A stretch of 64,000 nt of DNA. Origin: Gp6-AA40 sp963772955 (GTDB lineage Bacteria; Acidobacteriota; Vicinamibacteria; Vicinamibacterales; UBA2999). Below are positions 28,050-38,386 of this stretch, piece by piece (position 1 is the first letter of the stretch; the number at the start of each line of letters is the position of its first letter). The translations under genes were made by a program, and so were the position numbers. Location of the stretch: assembly GCA_963772955.1 (NCBI GenBank), contig CAVYZF010000023.1, forward strand, positions 153,538 to 217,537, written 5' to 3'. The notes under the pieces were generated by a model, which was not told where the DNA came from, did no database searches, and saw nothing but the letters and a program-made list of their open reading frames with translations.

Positions 28050-28944
28050 GTGACTCATCTCGTTCGTCTTACCATCGTCATGCTCTTCGTAGTCGCGCGG
28101 TAACGCGGCGTTGCTCGTCGCCCAGGGTCGGGGAGTACCCGGCGACATCGTGTTCAACAGCGCCCGCGACGGCAATAACGAGATTTACAGAATGACGTGG
28201 GACGGCGGCGCGCCGATGCGGCTGACGAACGATCCAGCGTCTGACCTTGAGCCAGCGATGTCGCCGAACGGCCGCGACGTGATCTTCTCGTCGGGCCGCC
28301 CTGGAAACAACGACATCTTCGTGATCGGTATCGCGGGTGGCACGGCCATCAACCTGACGAACAACCCTGCGAACGATGGTTGGCCTCGATGGTCTCCTAA
28401 TGGCCGTCAGATCGTGTTCCACAGCAACCGCGACGGCAACTTCGAGATCTATGTCATGAACGCGGACGGAACGCGCCCCACGCGAGTGACCGATTCCACG
28501 GCGGTCGACCAGTACCCCGACTGGTCTCCTGATGGGCGGAAGATCGTGTTTAGACATGACACCGATATCTACACGCTCGACCTGGCGAATGGTGAGGCGA
28601 CTAGGCTGACCACCATCGGGCCGCTCAACCAGATGGCAACGTGGTCCCCGAATGGTCGACAACTCGCATTCATGAGCACGCGTGACGGCTACCCGTCGGT
28701 CTTCCTGATGAATGCCGACGGGAGCCGGCAGACGAACCTCACACCGAAGGCGCCTGGTGACGCCGATAGCGACTGGGTGAGTCGGGCGCCGTCATGGTCG
28801 AGGAACGGCCAGCAGATCTTCTTCATGTCTTCTCGACCGACCACGGGACTGGACACGGAGATCTTCGCAATGCTCCCCAACGGCACTGAAGTGCGGAGGC
28901 TTACTCGCAGCTTGGGTGTCGATGGGAATCCGCGCGGAAGGTGA
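28050..28944 (+). CDS. Exported TolB/PD40-propeller protein with frameshift in its signal peptide
   Basis: An AGGAGG box at 28040-28045 precedes GTG 28050, which begins a signal peptide (THLVRLTIVMLFVVA). The frame is then broken near 28097-28100; the rest of the signal (AALLVAQG) and the mature protein continue in another frame from about 28100 to 28944. The mature part is about six TolB-like blades with repeated DxD/PDG motifs (NSARDGNNEIYRM, WSPNGRQIVFHSNRDGNFEIY, WSPDGRKIVFRHD). No lipobox or barrel is present. The protein is probably periplasmic; function unknown. Confidence 0.8.
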
Positions 28945-28946
28945 GC

Positions 28947-31877
28947 TCACTGACCGGAGAGAGACGATGCGCTGAACGTTAGGAGCCAGATGTCTCCCTC
29001 CGTTACGCGCCGTGAGAAGAACGCTTCTCGCCCCTCTCGCGTCAGCTGCGGCGGTCCGATAGTGTCACGCTCCACCGAGAACACTTTGTGGACCTTCCGA
29101 GAACGCGTGTCGACAACGTGGAAGTCTCGTCCGCCGGAGACGAACATCAACTGGTGGCTGTCGGGTAGCCATACCGGGTACCCACCGAAATCAGTGAGCC
29201 GGTCGAACTTCCGCGTTCGTAGCGAATACGTCAGGATGCCGCGCGCCGCCAAACCTGCCTGACCCGCCAGCTGCGCTCCGTCCGGGGACCACGCGTTGAC
29301 AACGAATTCGTCGGGACTGTCAGGCGGCGGCGATATCACTTCCGGTTTCTGCTCGTTCCACGGTCGGTGCGGGTCGAACGTGTACACGTTGTTTTCGGAA
29401 TGGCCAATGCCAGCTGCCATGAGAACGGCGATCCGCGACCCATCGGGCGACCACGCGGGGTAGATCGCGTCAGCGAGCGGACTCAATTGCTGGCGCTCGC
29501 TGCCGTCCGGGCGAATCTTCCACAAGTACTGATCCTTGCCGCGAATTGAGTGGAAGGCGATCCATTGGCCGTCAGGCGACCATCGCGGCATTCTGTCGAT
29601 TGGCTCTGCCTCGCTCGTGAGTTGCCGTTGCCCCGTGCCATCTGTGCGAGCGACGTAGAGATGACCCTCGGGTTGAACGCTCGAGTAGAACACGACCCAT
29701 TTGCCGTCGGGAGACGGGTCGGGATTGGCCCACAAGCGCGACCCGGTCGTGAGCCACGTTGCCTCACCACGTGGGATACCGGTCGCCGGATCTATCGGGA
29801 GCTTCTGAATGTTGCGGCTGCGCAAGATCGAGCTGTAGGCGATCTTGGTGCCGTCGGCGGAAATCGCTATGTGGGCAGCGAAAGGAGACGGTGTGATCAC
29901 TGCTTCGGGGGGACCATCGGTTTTTCCAGAAGCTTCGTCGATGGAAACACGCCACAAATTGACTGGGCCGCCACGGCCGCTGACGAAATACAGATGCCGG
30001 CCATCGGGAGCCCACACCGGATTCCAGTTCAGCGCGCCATCCGTCGTGACGGCAACCGGATTGGCACCAGAACGATCGACCGTTCCGATGTCCAATCGCG
30101 TGCTGCCCGCGATCGCGCCTCTCGTTGTGTATGCGATCCGGTGACCGTTCGGCGACCAGCTTGGTAACACCGCGTCGACATTTCCGAGCTGCCGCTCTTC
30201 GCCCGATGCCACGTTGACGATCCACAACGAACTCAGCCCCAGCGTGTTCTGTGGATCGAGGTCTGCGTTCTCGGATGTGAAGGCGATTTCACTGCCGTCG
30301 GGGGACCATGTTGGCTTGAATCCACGTCGCGTCAGTCGTCTGACTGCCTCTCCCGTGCGGCCCATGACAAAGATTCCACCGCCGTCGCGGCCCGATCGAA
30401 AGGCGATGCGCTCGCCGTCACGTGAGAACGACGGCTGATCGTCATCGTCATTTGCGTCAGCCGTGAGGTTGATTGGCGTCTGACCCGTCGTGCTCTGAAG
30501 GAAGATGTCGCGGTTGCCCTCGACATCGCCCCCGTATACGACCCACTTGCCATCAGGCGACAGGCTTGGGAACCACTCGAGTCCTGGCTGCGAGGTGATC
30601 TGCGTGAACGTTGGCTGTACGAGCCCAGGAGATCCCAAACGTGCGTCCCAGGTCCTCCAGACGAATCCGGCAATGAGCGCTATCGCCGCAGCTAAGATTC
30701 CGACGACGGCAAGTGACTGCCGCTCTCGCGCAAAATCAAGTGCTCGCTTGAAAAAGGAGCGGCTCGCAAATCGGCCGCTTGCGTCGTCGAGCTCAATACA
30801 GGCATCGCCGATATCGCGAAGACGTCTGCTGACCTCTTTTTCCAGACAGCGCCGCAACAAATGGCGGACGCTGGTGGGCGTAGACGATGGAAGCCTCCGC
30901 CAGTCTGGTTCGCGCTCGAGGATCGCGGCCATCGTGTCAGAGACCGTTTCACGATAAAACGCCCTCTGGCCGGTGAGCGTCTCGTACAACACGCAGCCGA
31001 AGGCCCAGATGTCAGCGCGCTTGTCCACGGGCTTGCCGCGGGTCTGCTCCGGGCTCATGTAGGCGGCAGTCCCCAGAATGATGCCGTCGCTCGTAGCGTT
31101 CACGGTAATCGTCGGTGAGTGAGCGAGCTCCGGTGTGGCTCCCTCGCCATCCGTTTTTGCCAACCCGAAGTCGAGGACCTTGACTACCCCGGCTGGCGTC
31201 ACCTTTATGTTCGCAGGCTTGAGATCGCGATGAACGATGCCCTTATCGTGCGCGGCTGAGAGCGCGTCGGCGATTTGCCGGCCGATCGAGAGCGCTTCCT
31301 CAACCGCTAGGCGGCCGCCTTTGATGAGATCCGCAAGGGTCGGCCCTTCGACGAGTTCCAACACGAGCGCGGGAGCGGTTCCGGTCTCTTCAATACCGTA
31401 GATTCCCGCAATGTGCGGATGACTGAGCGCCGCCAGCACGCGGGCTTCTCGCTCGAATCGTGCAAGGCGCTCGGGGTGCGTCGTAAAAGCGCGCGGCAGG
31501 ATCTTGATCGCGACATCGCGTCCGAGCCGGGCGTCATGTGCGCGATATACCTCGCCCATTCCGCCCACGCCAAGCGGCGCAACGATCTCGTAGTTTCCGA
31601 GCCGACTGCCGGCGATCAACCCAGGAGAAGAGGGACTGACCGAACGCATCGTGTCGAATGCGTTCCGCAACTCCGCCAACAACGAATCGGACGCACTTGG
31701 CCACTGTACGGTGAAGGCGGAGCCGGGTCGATTCGCCGCCAGCAACACTTCCACTTCCCGGCGCAGCGTTTCATCCCCCGAGACCGCAGCAGACAGGAAC
31801 GCGGACCGATCCGACGGCGGTTGTTTGACCGCAGCTTCGAACAGATGTTTGACGCGCAGCCATCGATCATCGGTCAT
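28947..31877 (-). CDS. Membrane Ser/Thr protein kinase with PD40 propeller (second copy)
   Basis: 976 residues. Leader RWLRVKHLFEAAVKQPPSDRSAF; kinase domain ~90-370 with GVGGMGEVYRAHDARLGRDV, HRDLKPANIKV, DFGLAK and AYMSPEQTRG; a membrane helix VVGILAAAIALIAGFVW near residue 395; then an extracytoplasmic propeller with many SPDG blades. It is intact. It shares its architecture with the kinases at 21453 and 32410 but is on the opposite strand, converging with the TolB-like gene two bases away. Probably a paralogous receptor kinase. Confidence 0.92.
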   Translation of the reverse strand: MTDDRWLRVKHLFEAAVKQPPSDRSAFLSAAVSGDETLRREVEVLLAANRPGSAFTVQWPSASDSLLAELRNAFDTMRSVSPSSPGLIAGSRLGNYEIVAPLGVGGMGEVYRAHDARLGRDVAIKILPRAFTTHPERLARFEREARVLAALSHPHIAGIYGIEETGTAPALVLELVEGPTLADLIKGGRLAVEEALSIGRQIADALSAAHDKGIVHRDLKPANIKVTPAGVVKVLDFGLAKTDGEGATPELAHSPTITVNATSDGIILGTAAYMSPEQTRGKPVDKRADIWAFGCVLYETLTGQRAFYRETVSDTMAAILEREPDWRRLPSSTPTSVRHLLRRCLEKEVSRRLRDIGDACIELDDASGRFASRSFFKRALDFARERQSLAVVGILAAAIALIAGFVWRTWDARLGSPGLVQPTFTQITSQPGLEWFPSLSPDGKWVVYGGDVEGNRDIFLQSTTGQTPINLTADANDDDDQPSFSRDGERIAFRSGRDGGGIFVMGRTGEAVRRLTRRGFKPTWSPDGSEIAFTSENADLDPQNTLGLSSLWIVNVASGEERQLGNVDAVLPSWSPNGHRIAYTTRGAIAGSTRLDIGTVDRSGANPVAVTTDGALNWNPVWAPDGRHLYFVSGRGGPVNLWRVSIDEASGKTDGPPEAVITPSPFAAHIAISADGTKIAYSSILRSRNIQKLPIDPATGIPRGEATWLTTGSRLWANPDPSPDGKWVVFYSSVQPEGHLYVARTDGTGQRQLTSEAEPIDRMPRWSPDGQWIAFHSIRGKDQYLWKIRPDGSERQQLSPLADAIYPAWSPDGSRIAVLMAAGIGHSENNVYTFDPHRPWNEQKPEVISPPPDSPDEFVVNAWSPDGAQLAGQAGLAARGILTYSLRTRKFDRLTDFGGYPVWLPDSHQLMFVSGGRDFHVVDTRSRKVHKVFSVERDTIGPPQLTREGREAFFSRRVTEGDIWLLTFSASSLSGQ

Positions 31878-32409
31878 ATGCGAACCGCCATGCCACGTTC
31901 ACGGGCGTTCTACGCGGCACCTTTCTAGTGTGAGGACAGCATAGGGGCTCGACCCTACGACCGCAACGGCCAAAGCTCCGCCCAGACCGCTCAAGTGATG
32001 ACGAAACACGCTTCCACTTACGACGCTCGGCGTCTCGAGCAGCGCGGCCGGGAGACGTAAACGCATCGGGGAACGGAAGCGTGGTCAACAATTCGACGCG
32101 GCACAAAGCGAGGTGCCGCGGAGAAGCGCGAACGATCCCTTGCTTCGCGTGTGTGAGGTGACAGTCTTCAGTCCGTCTATTCGTGGTCGAGACTGCGCGA
32201 GATACAAGCTGCTACCTTGTCAGCCCCGCCCGCGGTCGGCGTTGCGCCGTTTTTCGCAACTGAGCGTAAAAAGGCTAGGCGTTCCTCGCGCTGGGAGCGC
32301 GCTGATCTGCTGGAAATCGCTGCGAAAGCGCTTGCTGACGCGTTGAGCGCGCGAGCCACTTCTCCTTTGCTGGCCGCTAGTCTCTGCCGATAGAATCAGC
32401 GTCGCCCAC
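31878..32409. other. Divergent intergenic region between two kinase genes
   Basis: About 530 bases holding the promoters of the kinases at 31877 (-) and 32410 (+). I see no gene, tandem repeat or strong dyad. Confidence 0.5.
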
Positions 32410-35140
32410 ATGTCGCTGTCCTCCGGCACGCGGCTCGGCTCCTACGAGATTCTGGCGCTCATCGGAGCAGGCGGTATGGGCGAGGTGTATCGGGCCAGGG
32501 ACACGAAGTTACACCGCGAGGTCGCGATCAAAGTCCTGCCGGTATCGCTCGCCGGTGATCCCGACCGTCTCGCGCGCTTCGGCCGAGAAGCGCAGATCTT
32601 AGCGGCTCTCAACCATCCAAACATTGCGCACATTCATGGTCTCGAAGAGACGATGGGGCTGTCGGCGCTCGTCATGGAACTCGTCGAAGGGTCGACGCTC
32701 GCCGACCGCATCGCGCATGGGCCGATTCCAATCGACGAGGTGTTGCCTGTTGCCCGGCAGATCGCAGAGGCGCTCGAAGCGGCACATGAGCAGGGGATCA
32801 TCCATCGCGATCTGAAACCGGACAACATCAAGCTGCGGGCCGACGGCACGGTCAAGATTCTCGACTTCGGCATCGCGAAGGTGCTGGAGCCGACGATCTC
32901 CGCGCCTGTCGATGCGACGGCCTCACCAACCATCACAGCGCCCGCGATGACTGGCACCGGCGTCCTGCTCGGCACCGCGGCCTATATGAGTCCCGAGCAG
33001 GCGCGCGGACAATCCGTCGATCGACGCGCTGACATCTGGGCGTTCGGCTGCGTGCTGTTCGAGATGCTGAGCGGCCGCCGCACGTTCCGCGGGGAGACGG
33101 TCACCGACACGCTGGCGTCGGTGATGCGGGACTCGCCACCGCTCGACGCGCTGCCGGCGGCGACGCCGCCGCGTGTGCGGCTCTTGATCGCCCGATGCCT
33201 GGAGCGCGATCCAAGGCGGCGACTGCGCGACATCGGCGATGCCCGGCTCGAACTCGAGACGCTGGACGCCGCGGCGCCGGCGGAGCAGCCGCCGGCGCCA
33301 CACCGCCCCATCCTCGGCTGGCAATTACTTGCCGCTGGATTGATGCTCGTCGCCGCCGGCGGTGCGTTCACCTGGTGGATCGATCGCATGACAGCGCGAG
33401 ACGCGTCGGCGGGCGCGGATGTCCTGCGCCTGACATCAGACGCCGGATTGACGACCGATCCGACGCTGTCGCCGGACGGGAAGCTGGTCGTGTACACGTC
33501 GGATCGCGCTGGCGCCGAGAACCTCGATCTGTGGGTGCAACAGATCGACGGCGGCGCGCCACTGCGTTTGACCTCCGATCCCGCGGACGAACACGAACCG
33601 TCGTTTTCGCCAGACGGTACTCGGATTGTGTTTCGATCCGAGCGCGACGGCGGTGGCGTCTATGTCATGCCCGCACTGGGCGGCGAACCGAGATTGATCG
33701 CGAGGGAGGGCCGCCAGCCGCGTTTCTCGCCCGACGGCTCCCGGATTGCGTACGTCACTGGCAGGGGGACCAGCCGGGGTGGGTCTACGGAGGGAAGCCT
33801 CTTTGTCGTTCCGTCCGGCGGTGGGAGCGCCCAGATGCTCGTGTCCGGGGACGTCGGCGCCGCCTTTCCTGTATGGTCGCCCGACGGCGCCTTCATTCTG
33901 TTTGGAGCCGGGTAGGTACCGGATCGAGGACTGGGCCATCGTGCGTTCAGACCGTGCCGAGAGGGTCACCCTGGAGCTCTCAGGACTTCAGCGGGCTGGT
34001 CTCGCCGATCTCGCGCCTCGCGATTGGCTCACCGGCAATCGCGTTCTCTTCGAGGCGAAATCGGGCGACAGCTCGCATATCTTCGAGATTGGAGTGTCGT
34101 CCCCCTCCTGGATTGCTAGCGCATGGCAGCTCGATGCGTCGCCTCGGCGGCTGACGTTCGGCACGGCACAGGACGAGCGGCCGGCGGTGGCCTCCCTAGC
34201 ATCGGCGGCCGGCCTTCGCCGCCTCGCCTTCGCGAGCGTGTCTCACAAGGAAAATGTCTGGAGCGTCGCGCTCGATACCAACCGCCCGGGTTCAGGAAGC
34301 ACGCTCACGCAGCTGACGCATGGAACCACGTCACATGTCTTTCCATCTGTTTCCGCGGATGGCACAAAACTGACATACATCTCTGACGCCGCGTACAACG
34401 ATCATGTCTCGCTCCTCGATTTGAAGACCGGAAAAACGTCTCTGCTCTCGACAACCGTCTCCACCAAGTTCAGGGTGCGCATCCGCCGGGATGGATTGGA
34501 GGTCTTTTACGGCGACACGGTAGCCAATTTGGTCTACGCAGTCCGTGCGTCCGGAGGGCCTCCTGAACCAATCTGCGATAAGTGTGGCTCCTGGGTCTGG
34601 GACTGGTCTCCCGACCGTCGGTGGCTGCTGGTCAATGGGCCGCAGAAGCCATGGACGGCGGCGACGATCGTAGATGTTGAGGCGAAGACGTCTCGCCTCT
34701 TTCTCGAGCGACCGAATGAAGACCTCTTTAATTTCGAATTGTCGCCCGACGGGCGGTGGGTCGTGTTCCGGGCGCAGGCAGCGGGTCGATCTCGCACCTA
34801 CGTCGCGGCGTTTAGTGGAGACCAGGGTCCGGCCGAGAACACCTGGATTCAGATCACCGACGGGTCGACGATGGAAGACAAAATGCACTGGTCGCCCGAC
34901 GGCCGCTGGATCTACGTGCTATCCGATCGGGACGGATTCCAATGCATCTGGGCATATCCTGTGGACTCGCAGACCAAGAGACCCACGGGGCCGCCGGTCG
35001 CTGCTCTTCACTCGCACGGCGCGCACCTCTCGATTCGCAACGCCAATCTTGTCCCGCAGGATTTTTCCGTGGCGCGCGACAAGATCGTGTTCAATCAGGG
35101 CGAAATCACCGGCAACATCTGGATGACGGAGATCCGCTAA
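32410..35140 (+). CDS. Membrane Ser/Thr protein kinase with PD40 propeller (third copy), one frameshift
   Basis: The kinase domain begins at once (SLSSGTRLGSYEILALIGAGGMGEVY), with VAIKVLP, HRDLKPDNIKL, DFGIAK and AYMSPEQARGQ, a membrane helix near residue 310 and the first propeller blades. The first frame stops at 33915 within GGAGCCGGGTAGG; removing one G continues the propeller (RYRIEDWAIV, FPSVSADGTKLTYISD, HWSPDGRWIYVLSDRDG) to 35140. The repaired protein would be ~900 residues. Unlike the other two copies it lacks the RWxRVK leader. A single indel is the likely cause of the split. Confidence 0.85.
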
Positions 35141-35464
35141 GTCGCAAACAAGCCGGAAAGCTCACCAGACCAGATTCTGCCGAGCCGCACTTTCGATAAT
35201 GGAACTCCTTGTCCCGCTACGCTTCGGTTTGACGTTGCTGCAAGGCAATGTGTACCTCGTGTGTAGGCCCTATCGAGGCATTTCGCGAGATTAAGCAACT
35301 CCGGCGAAGTTGCGCGCGTTTCGTGCCAGTCCGTGATTGGACGATAGCAAGAGTAGTCGACTAGTGGGGAGCAAACCTCCGTGGGCGGCGTCAGATCGCT
35401 GAGGCGGATGTCGACGGTGTTCCACGCCATCGATAAATGCCAGCGCGCATCGGGCGCAGGCGGG

Positions 35465-35510
35465 GTCAAGGGCGGCGGAGCCGCCGAGCGTCAGCTCGGG
35501 CACCCTTGAC
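35465..35510. repeat. Inverted repeat GTCAAGGG...CCCTTGAC with inner GGCGGC hairpin
   Basis: Eight-base perfect arms at 35465-35472 and 35503-35510 enclose a smaller GGCGGC/GCCGCC stem. Could be a bidirectional terminator or part of a structured mobile-element region. Confidence 0.6.
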
Positions 35511-35578
35511 GCCGCCGAGCACGGTGGCAGCATCTTCTGTCGATGGCGTCGCGGTACGCGCTCACCCTTATTGCACCA

Positions 35579-35638
35579 TTGAACCGGGAGCGACCTCCGC
35601 GCTCCGAAGCGCTTGAAGTGGGGTCGCTCCCGGTTCAA
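35579..35638. repeat. Perfect 17-bp inverted repeat around a second hairpin
   Basis: TTGAACCGGGAGCGACC at 35579-35595 is exactly reversed at 35622-35638. The 26-base interior contains GCGCT/AGCGC arms. It lacks a T-tract on either side, so a simple terminator is not certain. Confidence 0.8.
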
Positions 35639-35793
35639 CATCGTTTCTCGACCACGCCGACCGCCGAGGAAGGTCCGCGAGAGTCCGCCACTTCTACAGC
35701 GTATTGGGCGAGCGCGCGGTGCCGCTAGGGGTGACATACCGGTGACATTCCCTGTGGGAGCTCACGTCATCCTCGACCTGGCCGTTCCCCCGT

Positions 35794-36768
35794 TCACGAT
35801 GTCCGCGATGAGATCGTAGCGGTGCTCAAGACTATGTACATGCAAGACACACGGAAGGGGCGCGACGCGATCCACATCGGTCTCTGAATGCTCTGGTCTC
35901 CGTGACGGTGCCACCGCGCGTAGAGATCATCGGTGGCTTCGCGGTTGAAACGCATCCGAAGATCTCGAAACCGCGCCAGGTCGGCAACCGTTAGTGCTTC
36001 GAATCGTTGCGCATCGACCTTCTGGCGAAGTTGGAAATACGTAAGTAACGTGGGTAGCGTGAACATCGATGGCGAGCCTGATGCGAGCACGCGGTCGAAC
36101 ACGGGCTGGATCGCTCCGCGCCACGTCGTTGGTGCCACATAGGTCACGCCAGACGACACGGCGCGAAGCACGTCGCGATACTGGACGAGAAACGTCTCGA
36201 AGCCCGCCAAGGTAGTTTCAGCGTCCACATAGGCGAACCACAATCGAGCATCGTTCGGCACGGAATACCACGGCATCTTGTCTACGAAGTAGCGTACGGT
36301 GACCGCTCCGTTGGGGCGCTTCGATTCGTACCGCCGATTGGGCCAGAGGCTCTGTAGAACGTGCATCTGCGTGAGTAGTGCAGACTTCTCAGCCTCACTC
36401 GCCCAGAATGTGGCGGTGGGGTGTGCCAGGACGAAGTCCATGCCCATCAGCTTTCGGACGACCGCTTCCCATTCAGCGCTCCGACGATTGCGATTGTGCT
36501 CTTCACCGATGGCTGCGTAGAGCGGCCGCGCATGCAGGTGGAAGACGTGCCCGTGACGAGCGTACGGCAGTGCGCGAACATGACCTTGTGCCAACGCGTG
36601 ACGCAGAAAGCGGACAGTCGCCAGGCCGTGGGCGCGTCCGGTGAACATCACGTACTGCCGGCGCAAGAAGTAGCCGCCGTGGCGAGCAACGAGCTCAAGA
36701 AACTGCGCCTGTCGCGTTGTGTAGCCGAAACGTTCGAAGATCGGTGGCCGCTCAGGAGTGGCCATCAT
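35794..36768 (-). CDS. Mobile-element protein with N-terminal winged helix, replication-relaxation-like
   Basis: 324 residues. The start RFGYTTRQAQFLELVARHGGYFLRRQYV looks like a winged-helix domain of the type that opens Replic_Relax proteins. The body has FVLAHPTATFWASEAEKSALL and VRYFVDKMPWYSVPN, which I remember only from uncharacterised proteins in acidobacterial and proteobacterial integrative elements. Its start overlaps the stop of the upstream gene (ATGA), so the two are co-expressed. A role in plasmid-like replication or mobilization of the island is inferred. The last ~20 residues look non-native and may reflect a late frame change. Confidence 0.5.
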   Translation of the reverse strand: MMATPERPPIFERFGYTTRQAQFLELVARHGGYFLRRQYVMFTGRAHGLATVRFLRHALAQGHVRALPYARHGHVFHLHARPLYAAIGEEHNRNRRSAEWEAVVRKLMGMDFVLAHPTATFWASEAEKSALLTQMHVLQSLWPNRRYESKRPNGAVTVRYFVDKMPWYSVPNDARLWFAYVDAETTLAGFETFLVQYRDVLRAVSSGVTYVAPTTWRGAIQPVFDRVLASGSPSMFTLPTLLTYFQLRQKVDAQRFEALTVADLARFRDLRMRFNREATDDLYARWHRHGDQSIQRPMWIASRPFRVSCMYIVLSTATISSRTS

Positions 36769-37703
36769 CGGACCAGCCTCGCGGCATGGTGCGGATCCTG
36801 CGGCGTGCCGCCTCGCGTGCCTCCAGAACGTCCACCGAACATCCGGAAGCCGGCTCCGGCTTTCCCGCTCACATGCCCGCGGTGGTAGTCCTTGGTGACG
36901 AGTTCGAGAACGATCGTGCGCACGGTCCCATCACGGTCTTGGACCTCGAGCCGGACGTCCGGGAAGACGAAACGATCGCCGTCAAGGTGCAGGCGTTGAG
37001 CCTCGGCAACGGCACGCCGGGCGTCGTGATCCGTATCCCCGTTCGATCGCGCGTCGTGGATCGCACGGTACGCCGTGGCCTTCAGCTCGTCGTCCAAGAT
37101 CAGGCGCTTGATTCGACTGCCCCGCTGCTCGAGCTCCGCCTCACCCCGGCGCACCATCCGGAACAGGCTCGCGTCGTGCCAGACCTCACCAGGCTTGACC
37201 CGGGCGCCGTAGTACGACTGACCAAAGTCATGCTCGGAATCGCGATGGCGATCGAGCAAAGCCTTGCCTGCGAGCGTGACGCTAATGACGTCGGCAACCG
37301 TGCGCTCTCGCAGACGCGTCACGGTGCGTTCGGCGATCAGTCCCTGCTCCTTGAGTGAGCGCGGGTCGTCCTTGAATCGATTGGTATCGCCCGCATCCTG
37401 TTTGAAGTCCTCAGTAAACGTGACTCGGTACTGCGCCGCGCGCTCGAGTAGCTCCACCTCTGAGCCGCGCAGGCGATACGTGCGGCCCTGATCGTGTACC
37501 TCCTCTCGATCACGTCCCTCTGGCGGCGTGAGACCGTGCCCGCGGTCGCCGTCGATCGCTTCACGCGATCGAGGCGACAAGCTGTCACGGAGCGGCGTGA
37601 TCTTCAGCTCGTGATTGCGATGTGTCGTGTCCGCGCGTTCCACGATATTTGCCGGTGCCCGATCAGGTAATCGCGCAGTGTCATCGATACCCCAACGTCC
37701 CAT
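36765..37703 (-). CDS. Mobile-element protein with winged helix and nuclease-like C-terminal domain
   Basis: 312 residues. After a charged N-terminus, RLRGSEVELLERAAQYRVTF to VISVTLAGKALLDRH is a winged helix. The C-terminal part (WHDASLFRMVRRGEAELEQRG, RIKRLILDDELKATAYRAI, FVFPDVRLEV, IVLELVTKDYHRG) has the PD...ELVT layout seen in Replic_Relax-type and PD-(D/E)xK-like proteins next to relaxases. No relaxase is present here. Together with the downstream gene it suggests the remains of a mobilization or replication module. Confidence 0.5.
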   Translation of the reverse strand: MGRWGIDDTARLPDRAPANIVERADTTHRNHELKITPLRDSLSPRSREAIDGDRGHGLTPPEGRDREEVHDQGRTYRLRGSEVELLERAAQYRVTFTEDFKQDAGDTNRFKDDPRSLKEQGLIAERTVTRLRERTVADVISVTLAGKALLDRHRDSEHDFGQSYYGARVKPGEVWHDASLFRMVRRGEAELEQRGSRIKRLILDDELKATAYRAIHDARSNGDTDHDARRAVAEAQRLHLDGDRFVFPDVRLEVQDRDGTVRTIVLELVTKDYHRGHVSGKAGAGFRMFGGRSGGTRGGTPQDPHHAARLVR

Positions 37704-38064
37704 ATGCGTAGGCCTCCCCGGCGAGCAGTCTGCGCATCAACAGACCCAGTGGATCTGTCACCTGTGCGGCAATGCGCCATCGGTGACAGATCTCGTGGGT
37801 GGTTTCGCGTATTCATGGTCGTGACTGGCCACACGCGCCAGTCCGAAGGAACATCGGATGCCTCGCGATGCGTCATTCACCGCCACTACACACGTCGGCA
37901 GCGCTGCCGCGACACCTTTCTCAGGGACGGACCAGCGGGTCGTTCACGCTCACGAATCTACAAACGACGACTTGCTCACCGTCCACGACGCGGCGCTTCC
38001 TCAATGTGTCCTAGGTGACTGAACGAACGCTCATACCCAACATCACAGTGACGATCGGCCATGA
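37704..38064. other. Intergenic region between divergent mobile-element genes
   Basis: About 360 bases upstream of the mobilization-like pair. No gene recognised on either strand. An origin of transfer could lie here on position alone; I see no diagnostic nick site. Confidence 0.4.
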
Positions 38065-38386
38065 CGCGCGCATCTGCTTCGCGTTCGTCACGACGGCGCC
38101 ACACGAGTTCAATTCGCCGGCGACCGTTACATTGCATTCGGCCACCTCGCAGACGTTGTCAACCTCGCAGCCGAACCAATCGCGTTCGACAGTGCGCAGA
38201 GTGCGACTCCGGCTCGGCTCGTCATCGTCAACGCGATGGAACTCGCGTGGCAACGAGCGAAGTTTCGCGGACATCAGCATCCGCTACTGCCCGCGGATCC
38301 CGGACGGCGACGCAAGCCGCCTCGTAGAAGTCCACCCCGGACGGGAATTTCAACCTCGAGCGGAGGCAATCATGGCCAGCGCTGAA
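38065..38386 (+). other. Protein-like open frame without a start codon
   Basis: After a stop at 38062-38064 the frame reads VRHDGATRVQFAGDRYIAFG, LADVVNLAAEPIAFD and LVIVNAMELAWQRAKFRG, with the residue composition of a real protein. No start codon precedes it. It may be the rest of a small island gene whose start was lost by a frameshift. No family recognised. Confidence 0.3.

Larger units (their letters stand above)
35141..35793. other. Intergenic region with two strong hairpins, no gene
   Basis: About 650 bases between the kinase cargo and the mobilization-like genes. It carries the inverted repeats listed separately at 35465-35510 and 35579-35638, and a direct repeat GTGACAT at 35731-35737 and 35742-35748. 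No frame here has a recognisable motif. Confidence 0.6.

Noticed and set aside
35579..35638. Integron attC site
   Set aside because: The arms lack the GTTRRRY/RYYYAAC boxes and the unpaired central bases of attC; no integron integrase is present.
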